Source: Trichodesmium sp. MAG_R04 (GTDB lineage: Bacteria; Cyanobacteriota; Cyanobacteriia; Cyanobacteriales; Microcoleaceae). Taken from it: a stretch of DNA of 38,956 nt. The stretch covers positions 1-38,956 of the forward strand of contig JAKQYG010000001.1 of the NCBI GenBank assembly GCA_023356515.1, in the 5' to 3' direction. Positions 1 to 7,917 of the stretch are shown here, in pieces (the first letter of the stretch is position 1; the number at the start of each line of letters is the position of its first letter). The translations under genes were made by a program, and so were the position numbers. The notes under the pieces were generated by a model. That model saw only the letters and a list, made by a program, of their open reading frames with translations, ran no database searches and was not told the origin of the DNA.

Positions 1-2063
1 TTATGCTGGGGAGGACAAGAAGTTGACTTAAATCCTATTTTTTCATCTAACTCATAAATCAAAGATTCCGCTATAAAATTTTCATTTTCTATTAAGTCAA
101 AATGCCCAAAATATTCCCAATTTAGTTGTTGTTTTAAAACTGATTTAGTCTTTTTCCATTTTTTCTTCCACTTATGTAAATAAAGATTCAAATAGACTTT
201 ATCCAAACGCTCTACAGACCTTAGTCTAACAGGATACATAGTTCCAATGGGTCTTTTGCTATTGTCAAAATCTGTAAAATTCCACCATTCAACTTCTGTA
301 TGAAGTAAATCTATAGGTAGGAAAATTTCAATAGTTAATTCCTTGATTTCCTTTTTTGATAGATCAGGTTTAGAAGAGTATTTAATAAATCTATCTATAA
401 AGTTTTCAACTTGACTCAATTGGCATTTAATTCCCGATTCAGTTTCATTAGAATTGAGTAAAGATTGACAATTATTTAGATATTCATAAGAGTTTTCATG
501 CTCACCCATAACTAACCAACTATGCAAAATAAATTGATTATTATCAGCAGGTTCAGATGATATAGTAATAATCAAATAATATTTTTGTTCTTCAGAAAAA
601 AAATTTCCTGTTTCTCGAGCTTTATTTTCTTCTGGATACTTTTTTACTTCAGCTTTAATTTTTTGACTCATCTCCGGAGAGAGATTTTTATCTTGACTTA
701 ATACCTGGTAAAATACCTTCATTCGTCCAAATTTCTTCAATCTTTCTAAAATTTGCGAAATCTCGTTTTCTTCCAAATTTCCATCTGCCCACAAATTAAC
801 ATCTGGAGGTAAAGCCTGTCGATAAGCTTCCTGGATACTCTCTAGAGGCATCCCAGAAAAGTCTAAATCTGGGAAATTTTCCTGGTTACTCTTGCTACTA
901 CCCCTAACCACTATGTCAGTAAATCTAAGTTTTTCAGGACTTTTTACAGGACTTTTGAACAGAGAACCATCTTCCACCCCCATGAAAATAATAGGAGTAG
1001 CAAAATGTCGTTTGCGATACACAGTATCTAAACCAATTCTGCGGCGACCTTTCTGGGCAGCAACGTCAACTGCTTCCCCTTTAGCTAAACGTTCGTAAAA
1101 TACACAGGCAAACTCACTTGCTGTTGCATTGGAAACCTCATACTGCATTGCCACAACAACAGGAATATTCATTTGCACAATTTTAGATGCAGTACCAGCA
1201 AAAGCCTTAGAAGCAGATAGCATTCCACTTTCGCAAGCTTGTAATATGACAACTCCTGGAGTCCACTGTTCAAAAAGTTCACTAAAGAAGTTAGCATCCA
1301 CCCACAAAGCTTTATTCAATATCTTTTTTACTAGGGCAATTTGTCCTACATCTTCCCCCGCTTCATTCTGCATTTGCCCGTGACCAATAAAGTGGAAAAT
1401 ATGAGGTTTCCGTTCCAATAAATGATCAATAGCAATGGGAGTTGCAGGATTAACAATTGGCAATAATTCAATTCGCTCTTCTTGTTCTTGGGCCAAAAGC
1501 TTTAATGCTTCCTCCACCTCTTGATACTCAACATGGCCTAAATCTTTAGGAGCCGCGATCGCCAGAGCAATTCTTAACTTTTCACCATTTTCTAACTGTA
1601 TTGGGTCAGGAGGATAGGACTGTAGACGACGACGGGAGAAAACAAGATGTGGGTTTGTCGCCAACCTGCACTCCCCTAAATTAGCACTAGCAGGCAAGCA
1701 CATAAATTCCCAAGGCAATGCCGCTACTTTAGGCATCGCCTGCTCATCAATATCAAGCTCAATTCGCAAAAACTGTTTTTGATTTTTCACCACATCTTGA
1801 TAGAAATTGACAAACTCTTGACGTAAAACATCATCAAAAATGGTCTCGAATAGAGTTTCTCCCAGTTCTCGTGCCTGTTGAGTATTATTTAGTTCGTTGT
1901 CCAAAACAGGTTGAAGTTGGGATTCAATTTCCTCTCGTTTTTCCTCATAACGAAGCTTTCCAGGAAATCTTCCTAGAAATTTATGGCGATCGCCAAACTT
2001 CTCGACCTGAACAGATTTATCGTTGGCGAGACAAATGCGAAAAGTGTAGTAGGTTTGAGCCAC
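1..2063 (-). CDS. CHAT-domain caspase-like peptidase with VMAP-C-like C-terminus (3' end outside window)
   Basis: The minus strand stays open from a GTG at 2063 to the window edge, giving 687 residues without a stop. A GAGG Shine-Dalgarno sits about 8 bases before the GTG (GAGGAAAAATCTGTG), which decides the start. Residues about 100-370 form a CHAT (caspase HetF-associated with TPR) peptidase: HFIGHGQ carries the likely catalytic His228, QACESG the likely Cys277, and PIIFMGVEDGSLF is the typical end of the fold. Residues about 370-687 are rich in Lys and Glu and contain EIFLPIDLLHTEVEWW, which resembles the VMAP-C domain of vWA-MoxR-VMAP ternary conflict systems; this assignment is inference from memory of the family. 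Such proteins are thought to act as NTPase-gated proteases in cytoplasmic defence or cell death. The partner MoxR/vWA genes, if present, would lie left of the window. The CHAT call is firm, the VMAP-C call moderate. Confidence 0.85.
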   Translation of the reverse strand, partial: MAQTYYTFRICLANDKSVQVEKFGDRHKFLGRFPGKLRYEEKREEIESQLQPVLDNELNNTQQARELGETLFETIFDDVLRQEFVNFYQDVVKNQKQFLRIELDIDEQAMPKVAALPWEFMCLPASANLGECRLATNPHLVFSRRRLQSYPPDPIQLENGEKLRIALAIAAPKDLGHVEYQEVEEALKLLAQEQEERIELLPIVNPATPIAIDHLLERKPHIFHFIGHGQMQNEAGEDVGQIALVKKILNKALWVDANFFSELFEQWTPGVVILQACESGMLSASKAFAGTASKIVQMNIPVVVAMQYEVSNATASEFACVFYERLAKGEAVDVAAQKGRRRIGLDTVYRKRHFATPIIFMGVEDGSLFKSPVKSPEKLRFTDIVVRGSSKSNQENFPDLDFSGMPLESIQEAYRQALPPDVNLWADGNLEENEISQILERLKKFGRMKVFYQVLSQDKNLSPEMSQKIKAEVKKYPEENKARETGNFFSEEQKYYLIITISSEPADNNQFILHSWLVMGEHENSYEYLNNCQSLLNSNETESGIKCQLSQVENFIDRFIKYSSKPDLSKKEIKELTIEIFLPIDLLHTEVEWWNFTDFDNSKRPIGTMYPVRLRSVERLDKVYLNLYLHKWKKKWKKTKSVLKQQLNWEYFGHFDLIENENFIAESLIYELDEKIGFKSTSCPPQH

Positions 2064-2095
2064 AGATTTTTCCTCTAATTAACTGACATTAATAG

Positions 2096-2472
2096 CTAAG
2101 CTGCTTGAGGAAAGTTTAAATTCCATCTCTGAGGACATCCGCGAGCAAAGTGACTAGCTACTTCTTCATCCTGTCCTAATTTGACATTCTCGCTAATATT
2201 ATCCTCCCAGTCAAGACAATAGCTTCTTCCTGGTTCTAGACTGTTAACTTCGTTGGGAGATGTGACGGTTATGAACTCCTCTGGTTCGATGGTGAAGTTG
2301 CTGTCACTATAGTCGTACAAGCTACTATCACTAACGCTGCTAATTTTTAACTTGTAGTCGCTGTCACTGGTTATGGATGTAGGTACTGCCCAGACGTGAC
2401 GACCATCACTGGAGGTAGAACTGCTAATAGTGCGGTTGAAAGCACCTCCTTTGTATAATTCTATCAGGACTT
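2096..2472 (-). pseudogene. Fragment of a Kre9/KNH (Ser-Thr-rich) domain protein
   Basis: Read on the minus strand from about 2472 the frame gives IELYKGGAFNRTIS, then DGRHVWAVP, then DYKLKISSVSDSSLYDYS and SDSNFTIEPEEFITVTSPNE. This is the core of the Kre9/KNH-type Ser-Thr-rich extracellular domain, which in bacteria occurs as repeats in surface and protease-associated proteins. A second repeat begins (SLEPGRSYCLDWEDNISENVK), then the reading becomes unlike the family and stops at 2096-2098. Upstream the frame is closed by a TAA that belongs to a transposon-like terminus (TCAGGACTTACG at 2464-2475). There is no ATG for the domain; only a TTG inside it could start a 74-residue piece. I read it as a remnant cut at both ends. 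It ends about 30 bases before the CHAT gene start, so it also forms that gene's upstream region. Confidence 0.7.
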
Positions 2473-2475
2473 ACG
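2464..2475. repeat. Single transposon-like terminus, same sequence as the 27972 MITE end
   Basis: TCAGGACTTACG here equals the first 12 bases of the terminal inverted repeat of the 92-bp element at 27972-28063. It abuts the truncated Kre9-like fragment. A clear opposite end is missing nearby; CGTAGTCCTAA at 2705-2715 is a weak candidate. Confidence 0.55.
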
Positions 2476-2527
2476 GATAACCACTATTAAATATTCTGAT
2501 CAGTAAATTTTTTGATGACTAATCCTC

Positions 2528-2549
2528 AGCTTACTTGTCACCCCGTGAG
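2528..2549. repeat. Left arm of perfect 22-bp inverted repeat flanking gnd
   Basis: The 22 bases here are the exact reverse complement of 4296-4317. The core is ACTTGTCACCCCGTGAG. The similarity stops abruptly on both sides. The two arms enclose gnd and its flanks (1790 bp overall). Confidence 0.85.
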
Positions 2550-2624
2550 GAAAAAACCTTAAATATAGTAGATATCTCCCCAGCTTTGATACGATCCGAT
2601 ACCAACGGACATCATATTACCCAA

Positions 2625-2690
2625 AGAAACCCAGTTTTCACAAGAAATTTTATGTTTTAACAATAGACATCTCTGAAAAACCAGGTTTCT
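2625..2690. repeat. Imperfect long hairpin downstream of gnd
   Basis: AGAAACCCAGTTTTCA (2625-2640) pairs imperfectly with TGAAAAACCAGGTTTCT (2674-2690) across a 33-base loop. The AGAAACCCGGTTTCT type of palindrome is a common dispersed repeat in cyanobacterial intergenic DNA. It lies 27 bases past the gnd stop and could form a 3' end structure in the gnd mRNA, but it has no U tract, so I do not call it a terminator. Confidence 0.5.
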
Positions 2691-2716
2691 GGGTTCGGTT
2701 TGCCCGTAGTCCTAAA

Positions 2717-4138
2717 TTACTTAGTAGGCCACTCAGTATGGAAGAACTCACCACGAGACTTATCAATGCGCTCATAAGTGTGAGCCCCAAAATAATCCCG
2801 TTGAGCCTGAGTCAAATTTTGAGGCAAAGTTGCCCGACGATAACTATCAAAATAATCTAGAGAAGCACTAAAACCAGGAACAGGCAACCCTAACTTAGCA
2901 GCAAGACCAACAATTTCCCGCCAAGCATCTTGGCGATCGAGAATAGTCTGCTTAAACTCTGGAGCTAACAATAAATTAGGTAGACCAGGATTTTCATCAA
3001 AAGCCTTTTTAATCTTATTCAAAAATCCAGCCCGAATAATGCAACCACCTTTCCAAATGCGCGCAGACTCACCCAAATTTAAATTGTAATTAAACTCCTG
3101 AGATGCCTTAGCCAACAACGCCATACCCTGAGCATAAGAACAAATCTTAGAACAATACAAAGCATCCCGCACCTTATTAATCATAGCTTGGGTATCACCT
3201 TCATACTTACCAGTTGAGCCAGTCAATTCCTTAGCAGCAACCACACGCTCCTCCTTAATACCAGACATAATCCTAGCATTAACAGCCGCCGTAATAGTAG
3301 GAATAGCAATACCCAACTCTAAAGCATTAATTACCGTCCATCTGCCTGTACCCTTCTGTCCAGCAGAGTCAACAATCATGTCAACTAAATGGTTGCTAGT
3401 CTCAGTATCTTTCTTAGTAAATATATCCGCTGTAATTTCAATTAAGAAAGATTCCAACTCTGGAGTTTTATTCCACTCAGTAAAAATCTCATGAAGTTGT
3501 TCATTGCTAATTCCTAAAGCATTTTTCAATAAGTCGTAAGCTTCAGCAATTAACTGCATATCCCCATACTCAATGCCATTATGTACCATTTTCACATAGT
3601 GACCAGCTCCACCAGGACCAATGTAGGTGACACAAGGACCATCATCAACTTGAGCAGCTATTTTAGTTAAAATTGCTTCTAGTTCTTTATAAGAAGCTTC
3701 TGTACCACCAGGCATTAAACTAGGTCCCCATAAGGCACCTTCTTCACCACCACTAACTCCCATCCCCATAAAACCTAATCCAGTGGATTCTAAATCTCTA
3801 GTACGGCGTTCTGTATCCTCGTAGAGAGAGTTACCACCGTCAATGATCATATCATCTTTATCTAACAAGGGTTTAAGTTGTTCAATGACCTTATCAACTG
3901 GATTTCCTGCTTTTACCATGACTAGAATTCTGCGGGGTCTTTCTAAGGATTGAACAAAATCTTCTAAAGTGTAAGCAGCATGGACGTTTTTCCCTTGTGC
4001 CCGCTCTGCCATAAATTTTTCAGTTTTATTGCTACTGCGATTGTATACAGAAATAGGAAATCCGTTACGCTCTACATTGAGAGCTAGGTTTTCACCCATT
4101 ACAGCTAGACCTATAACACCAAATTTTTGTTGTCCCAT
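2717..4138 (-). CDS. gnd: 6-phosphogluconate dehydrogenase, decarboxylating (NADP+)
   Basis: The 473-residue product oxidises and decarboxylates 6-phosphogluconate to ribulose 5-phosphate with reduction of NADP+, in the cytosolic oxidative pentose phosphate pathway. The length matches the family (about 470). The N-terminal Rossmann motif is GVIGLAVMGENLALN (residues 7-21), with NRSSNKT at about 33-39, where an Asn-Arg pair is typical of NADP preference. MGMGVSGGEEGA (124-135) and KMVHNGIEYGDMQ hold the catalytic residues Lys183 and Glu190 plus Asn187, at the same positions as in the sheep enzyme. GQKGTGRWT and the C-terminal RDYFGAHTYERID are also intact. The ATG at 4138 gives the canonical start; AGAGAAATAAAAAACTATGG shows only a weak ribosome site. 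In cyanobacteria this gene supports dark metabolism. Its neighbours here are unrelated accessory genes, and the 22-bp inverted repeat around it is odd. Confidence 0.97.
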   Translation of the reverse strand: MGQQKFGVIGLAVMGENLALNVERNGFPISVYNRSSNKTEKFMAERAQGKNVHAAYTLEDFVQSLERPRRILVMVKAGNPVDKVIEQLKPLLDKDDMIIDGGNSLYEDTERRTRDLESTGLGFMGMGVSGGEEGALWGPSLMPGGTEASYKELEAILTKIAAQVDDGPCVTYIGPGGAGHYVKMVHNGIEYGDMQLIAEAYDLLKNALGISNEQLHEIFTEWNKTPELESFLIEITADIFTKKDTETSNHLVDMIVDSAGQKGTGRWTVINALELGIAIPTITAAVNARIMSGIKEERVVAAKELTGSTGKYEGDTQAMINKVRDALYCSKICSYAQGMALLAKASQEFNYNLNLGESARIWKGGCIIRAGFLNKIKKAFDENPGLPNLLLAPEFKQTILDRQDAWREIVGLAAKLGLPVPGFSASLDYFDSYRRATLPQNLTQAQRDYFGAHTYERIDKSRGEFFHTEWPTK

Positions 4139-4502
4139 AGTTTTTTATTTCTCTGACTATCTTCTCGAAATTGTAATTACCGTTTTTAGATTACAGGTGT
4201 TTTTTTGTACTTTTTCCAGCAAAAGGTTTTTTTTAATATTTCAAGTATAGGTTGATACAAATAAATTAATGCTTAAAAGAAAGTATGAAAAATCACTCAC
4301 GGGGTGACAAGTAAGCTTAATGGTAGATATAGTAATAATTTGAGACAATAAATTGAATAATAATTCAATTTTAAAGGAAAGCTTATTGAGCTAACGAGAT
4401 TGAATAATTTAATTTTATTAATAGCTATTTCATACACAATTAGTTCATTTCAGGGACAAAAAATAAAAAATAAAGGGGTTCAAGAATATATATCAAGAAC
4501 TA
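4139..4502. other. Intergenic region upstream of gnd (364 bp)
   Basis: AT-rich divergent region between gnd and the sulfotransferase remnant. It holds the right arm of the 22-bp inverted repeat (4296-4317). It should contain the gnd promoter, but no -10/-35 pair stands out. I see no RNA gene or intact reading frame. Confidence 0.5.
4296..4317. repeat. Right arm of perfect 22-bp inverted repeat flanking gnd
   Basis: Begins CTCACGGGGTGACAAGTAAG and is the exact reverse complement of 2528-2549. It lies about 160 bases upstream of the gnd start. Confidence 0.85.
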
Positions 4503-4908
4503 ATGAAAAAGGTAGAAAAGAAAGAAGGCACAGTAGTTTTTTTTGTAGGATTATCTATGATTTATTGGGCAATAAATGATGATTTTATCAAGGAAATTAT
4601 TGTCAAAAACTCAATAAGTGGAAATTGGGGATGGAAAGAACCGCGGACAACTTTGTTCCTAGATTTTTGGTCACACCTACTACCGAATGCCAAGTTTATA
4701 TTAATTTATCGTTCTCCTTGGGAAGTAGTTGATTCTCTGTATACTTGGCAAGATAAGATATTTCAAACTAAACCAGAACTAGCAGTCAAATTCTGGTTAA
4801 ACTACAACCAAAAAATTATTGATTTTTATAATTATGCTGCTAATCGTTGCCTGTTGGCAAATATTCAGACAATAATTAATAACCAAATAGTTATTGGGAT
4901 TACCGATT
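4503..4908 (+). pseudogene. Sulfotransferase fragment (lacks the PAPS-binding N-terminus)
   Basis: The frame encodes NWGWKEPRTTLFLDFWSHLL, then PNAKFILIYRSPWEVVDSLY and AVKFWLNYNQ. This is the middle of a Sulfotransfer_3-like enzyme, where YRSPWEVVDSL is the 3'-phosphate-binding region. Such enzymes move sulfate from PAPS to a sugar or other acceptor. The N-terminal 5'-phosphosulfate loop (usually HRSGTS-like) is absent: the first about 45 residues from the ATG at 4503 are low in similarity to any family I know, and the other frames upstream do not supply the loop. The 3' half is replaced by transposase sequence, which the frame enters at about 4860-4908. GDNSLKDIYSKCLSIFGDVYLEIY at 5858-5929 may be a leftover of the original 3' end, but that is a guess. 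A decayed gene disrupted by an insertion sequence is the best reading. Confidence 0.65.
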
Positions 4909-5798
4909 TTGAATTTGAAAAATTAGTAGGAAATGCTCAAAAACTTGAATAAAAAAAAGACAGGCGATCGCTAGTCAAGAAAAAAGACTAATTAAGGCAG
5001 GAGGAGGAAGAAAAAAAAGCTTAAAACTCGAGGAGGAAATCATCTTAACTTTATACTATTTATGACATTTGCCCACATTCTAAATACTAGGAATATACTT
5101 TGGTGTCAGCTCATCAACAGCAAATAATATTTTTCATTATTGGATAGATATATTACAAGAGTTACTGCCTAGTAGCTTGTTAGAACAATTTCAAAAAAAA
5201 GAAGACGAATATTTATGGATACAAGAAATTTTAACAGAACAAGAATTAATTGTAGATATTACAGAAAAAAGCATATATAGGCCATACGCTGATGATAAAA
5301 ATAAAAAATATTACTCTGGAAAAAATAAAAATTATACATTGAAAAACAAAATAATAACGACAGAAAAAGGTACAGAAATAGTAGATTTGATTGTCGGGAA
5401 AAGAGGTCCAGAAAGCGATGTAAATTTACTCATAAAAAAACAAAAAAAATTTGATAAAGAACAAAAATTTCAGGAAGATAAAGGGTATCAAGGAGTACAG
5501 AGGACTATGATACAAAAAAAAGCCTAGAAAACAAGAAATGTAACCAGAAATGAAAGAAGATAACTTGAAATTAGCTAAAAATAGAATATTTGTGGAACAT
5601 GTTATTAGGTTGCTAAAAATATTTGGGGTAGCATGAGATTGGTTCAGATTAAAAGAATATAATTATAAAAAGGTAATTTTAACAAGATGTGGTTTAGTCA
5701 GACTAAGAATAGGAGCATTAATATTAGCATGAACTCTACTATATGTAGAAAAGAAGATAACAAAAACAATAGCTCAATATGATATGGTGAATAACTAA
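4860..5798 (+). pseudogene. Decayed IS5-type (DDE_Tnp_4) transposase
   Basis: Joined across frames, the translation reads TDFEFEKLVGNAQKLE, SQEKRLIKAGGGRKKSLKLE, FGVSSSTANNIFHYW (helix-turn-helix), LLPSSLLEQF, ILTEQELIVDITEKSIYRP (with the DDE Asp), YYSGKNKNYTLKNKIIT, GKRGPESDVNL, QKFQEDKGYQG and NRIFVEHVIRLLKIFGVA, ending CGLVRLRIGAL. That is the full order of a common cyanobacterial IS5-group transposase. It is broken by frameshifts at A-runs (about 4951-4958 and 5514-5521) and by in-frame stops at 5063 (TGA), 5081 (TAA) and in GVA-TGA-DW and ILA-TGA-T. Several of these stops fit CGA-to-TGA or CAA-to-TAA changes. It cannot make an active enzyme. The 5' end is fused in frame to the sulfotransferase remnant. 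No clean terminal inverted repeats were found. Confidence 0.85.
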
Positions 5799-6050
5799 CA
5801 GTAACTATCTCTAACACCATAAAGTATGTAAAAAATGACTATCTGGGGGATTAGGCGATAATTCCTTGAAAGATATTTACAGTAAGTGCTTGAGTATTTT
5901 TGGAGATGTCTATTTAGAAATATACATTTGAAAAAAGGTAGGATTTGGATAAATGGGTGTAAAATTAAGATCTGGTTTAGGAACATTTGATTTTATCGAC
6001 TCAATTGTAGTTTGATTTGTTTTAATTAATAATTAAAGGGAAATAAGTTA

Positions 6051-7727
6051 ATGGTAGTAGCAATAGAAAAAGAATTAGAAGAAACTCAGCAACAGTTGGA
6101 TAAAACTAAGTCCGAGTTGCATGATGTGAGGGAGGAGTTGGAGCGATCGCAATCTCAGTTAGATGAGGTATTGGGGGAGTTGGAGCAAACCCACTTTGAG
6201 TTACATCAGCTAAAAGAAAAAGGAGAACCACAGCAGTCAAAGTCCAATGGACAAGTTCAGCAAGAGTTGGCGGAAACTAAGGCCAAGTTGCAGGAGACAG
6301 AAAAGTTATTGAAAGAGTCTCAGTCACAGAAAGAAACAGAAGAATTTAAGGGTAAGTGGCAAGAAACTCAGAAACAGTTGGACAAAACTAAGTCAGAGTT
6401 CCATGATGTGAAGGAGGAGTTGGAGCGATCGCAATCTCAGTTGGATGAGGTATTGGGGGAGTTGGAGCAAACCCACTTTGAGTTACATCAGCTTAAGGAA
6501 AAGGGGGTAAAGCAGCAATCGGAGTCAGATGGGCAAGTTAAGCAAGAGTTGGAGGAAACTAAGGCCAAGTTGCAGGAGACTGAACAATTGTTGGAGGAGT
6601 CCCAGTCTCAGTTAGGTGAGACGATGGGAGTGTTAGAGGAGTATAAGTCTCAAATGGAGCAGACCATGGGGGCGTTGGAGGAGTCCCAAGGGAAGTTGCA
6701 GCAGAAGCAGGAAGAGTTGGAGCAGGTTAAGGGAGAGTTAGCACAGAAGCAACCTGGGTCTGAGTTAGAACTCAAGAAGGAGTTGGAGAGAACTAAGTCT
6801 CAGTTGCAGGAAACTGAGGGATTGTTAGAGCAGTATCAGTCTCAGTTGGAAGAGACTATGAAGGTATTAGAGGAGTCTCATTCTCAAACTTCTAAAGTCA
6901 AAAATAAAAAAGTAAAACAGCAGTCAGGATCAGAGATACATAAAGAGTTGGAGACAACTAAGTCTCGGTTGAGAGAGACTGAGGAGTTGTTAGAGCAGTA
7001 TCAGTCTCAACTAGAGCAGAAGGAGAAGGAGTATGAGGATATAATATCTCAACTTCAGCACACCCAAAATCAGTTAAATCGGCAAAGTATTGAACTAATA
7101 AAAATAAAAGGTATAGACGTTGTTAAAGTTACTCAAGAATTAATGACAATTTTCCATAAATATACTACTGAAGAAATCATTAATGCTCAAATATCTAAGT
7201 TTGGTAAAGGTAGTATTCAACAAGTACAAAGAATAGTTAAGGTGGCTGAATATTGTGCACAAAACTTTCCAGGAGATTTGATTGAAATAGGTTGTTTTAA
7301 AGGAGGCACTACTAAGTTTCTGGCTGAAGTTGCTAAAAAATATAACAAGAAAGTTGTTGCTTTAGATCCGTGGGAAACAGGAACACAAAATTGTGAAGGT
7401 GGAGAATATGAAGCTTTCTTAGGAAATATTGAACCTTATAAAGACTATGTAGATATTATTAGGGCATCTTCTCTGGATGAAAAAGCTATTAACTTAGTTA
7501 AGAATAGACAGTTAAGTTTTGCATTTGTTGATGGTTTACATACTTATGATGCTGCTCTTGTAGATATTCAAACCGTATCGCATTGCTTTGGTATTATTGC
7601 TGTTGATGATATTTTGTGGTCTCCTGAAGTTGAAAGCGCTTTCCACAAAGGTGCAGAAATTACAGGTCGTGAAAAGCTATGTTTACCTGTTTGTAGAGAA
7701 GGTTACTTAATTAAAAATTTGAATTAA
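6051..7727 (+). CDS. Coiled-coil protein with C-terminal SAM-dependent methyltransferase
   Basis: 558 residues. Residues 1-350 are an almost unbroken heptad-type coiled coil rich in Glu, Gln, Leu and Ser (repeats such as ELEETKAKLQETEQLLEESQ). Residues about 380-558 are a class I methyltransferase of the Methyltransf_24/macrocin-O-methyltransferase type: LIEIGCFKGGTTKFLAEV (SAM motif I, about 407-424), VVALDPWETG with the acidic end of strand 2, FAFVDGLHTYDAALVDI (Asp-Gly-His motif at about 486-502) and IIAVDDILW. TylF-type enzymes of this fold O-methylate sugars. The coiled coil is probably a rod for oligomerisation or for docking to other glycan enzymes (inference). The ATG at 6051 follows AAGGGAAATAAGTTA. 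It is a single-gene unit, convergent with the minus-strand glycosyltransferase genes to its right. Within the coiled coil, 6081-6225 is duplicated at 6363-6507. Confidence 0.88.
   Translation: MVVAIEKELEETQQQLDKTKSELHDVREELERSQSQLDEVLGELEQTHFELHQLKEKGEPQQSKSNGQVQQELAETKAKLQETEKLLKESQSQKETEEFKGKWQETQKQLDKTKSEFHDVKEELERSQSQLDEVLGELEQTHFELHQLKEKGVKQQSESDGQVKQELEETKAKLQETEQLLEESQSQLGETMGVLEEYKSQMEQTMGALEESQGKLQQKQEELEQVKGELAQKQPGSELELKKELERTKSQLQETEGLLEQYQSQLEETMKVLEESHSQTSKVKNKKVKQQSGSEIHKELETTKSRLRETEELLEQYQSQLEQKEKEYEDIISQLQHTQNQLNRQSIELIKIKGIDVVKVTQELMTIFHKYTTEEIINAQISKFGKGSIQQVQRIVKVAEYCAQNFPGDLIEIGCFKGGTTKFLAEVAKKYNKKVVALDPWETGTQNCEGGEYEAFLGNIEPYKDYVDIIRASSLDEKAINLVKNRQLSFAFVDGLHTYDAALVDIQTVSHCFGIIAVDDILWSPEVESAFHKGAEITGREKLCLPVCREGYLIKNLN
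6081..6507 (+). repeat. Two near-identical 145-bp copies within the coiled coil (unit 282 bp)
   Basis: 6081-6225 and 6363-6507 differ at only a few bases and both encode ELERSQSQLDEVLGELEQTH followed by FELHQLKEKG. Both carry a HIP1 octamer at the same place. The following ETKAKLQETE segment is also repeated. This indicates recent in-frame duplication that lengthened the rod. Confidence 0.9.
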
Positions 7728-7917
7728 ATTAATTCAGAAAATTGAGTAAACTTTTGGCAAAGATTTAAACATCTATTAGACTAAACTAAACAAAGTAAAT
7801 CTTAGGATATTACTGAATTAAGGGATAAATATAATAAATATATAAGTGGGATAGGAATCTTGCTTATTCTACAAAACTATTAAAATTATCCCGCATTTCA
7901 ACAATACCTTCTAGAGT

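Noticed and set aside
1129..1383. Plus-strand open frames within 892-2086
   Set aside because: They lie antisense to the CHAT gene, whose minus-strand frame carries clear catalytic motifs over the same bases.
2625..2690. Rho-independent terminator of gnd
   Set aside because: The stem is imperfect, the loop is 33 bases and no T tract follows in the direction of gnd transcription.
5795..5986. Minus-strand 63-codon frame
   Set aside because: Hydrophobic, with no family resemblance or ribosome site, and it overlaps the decayed transposase end.
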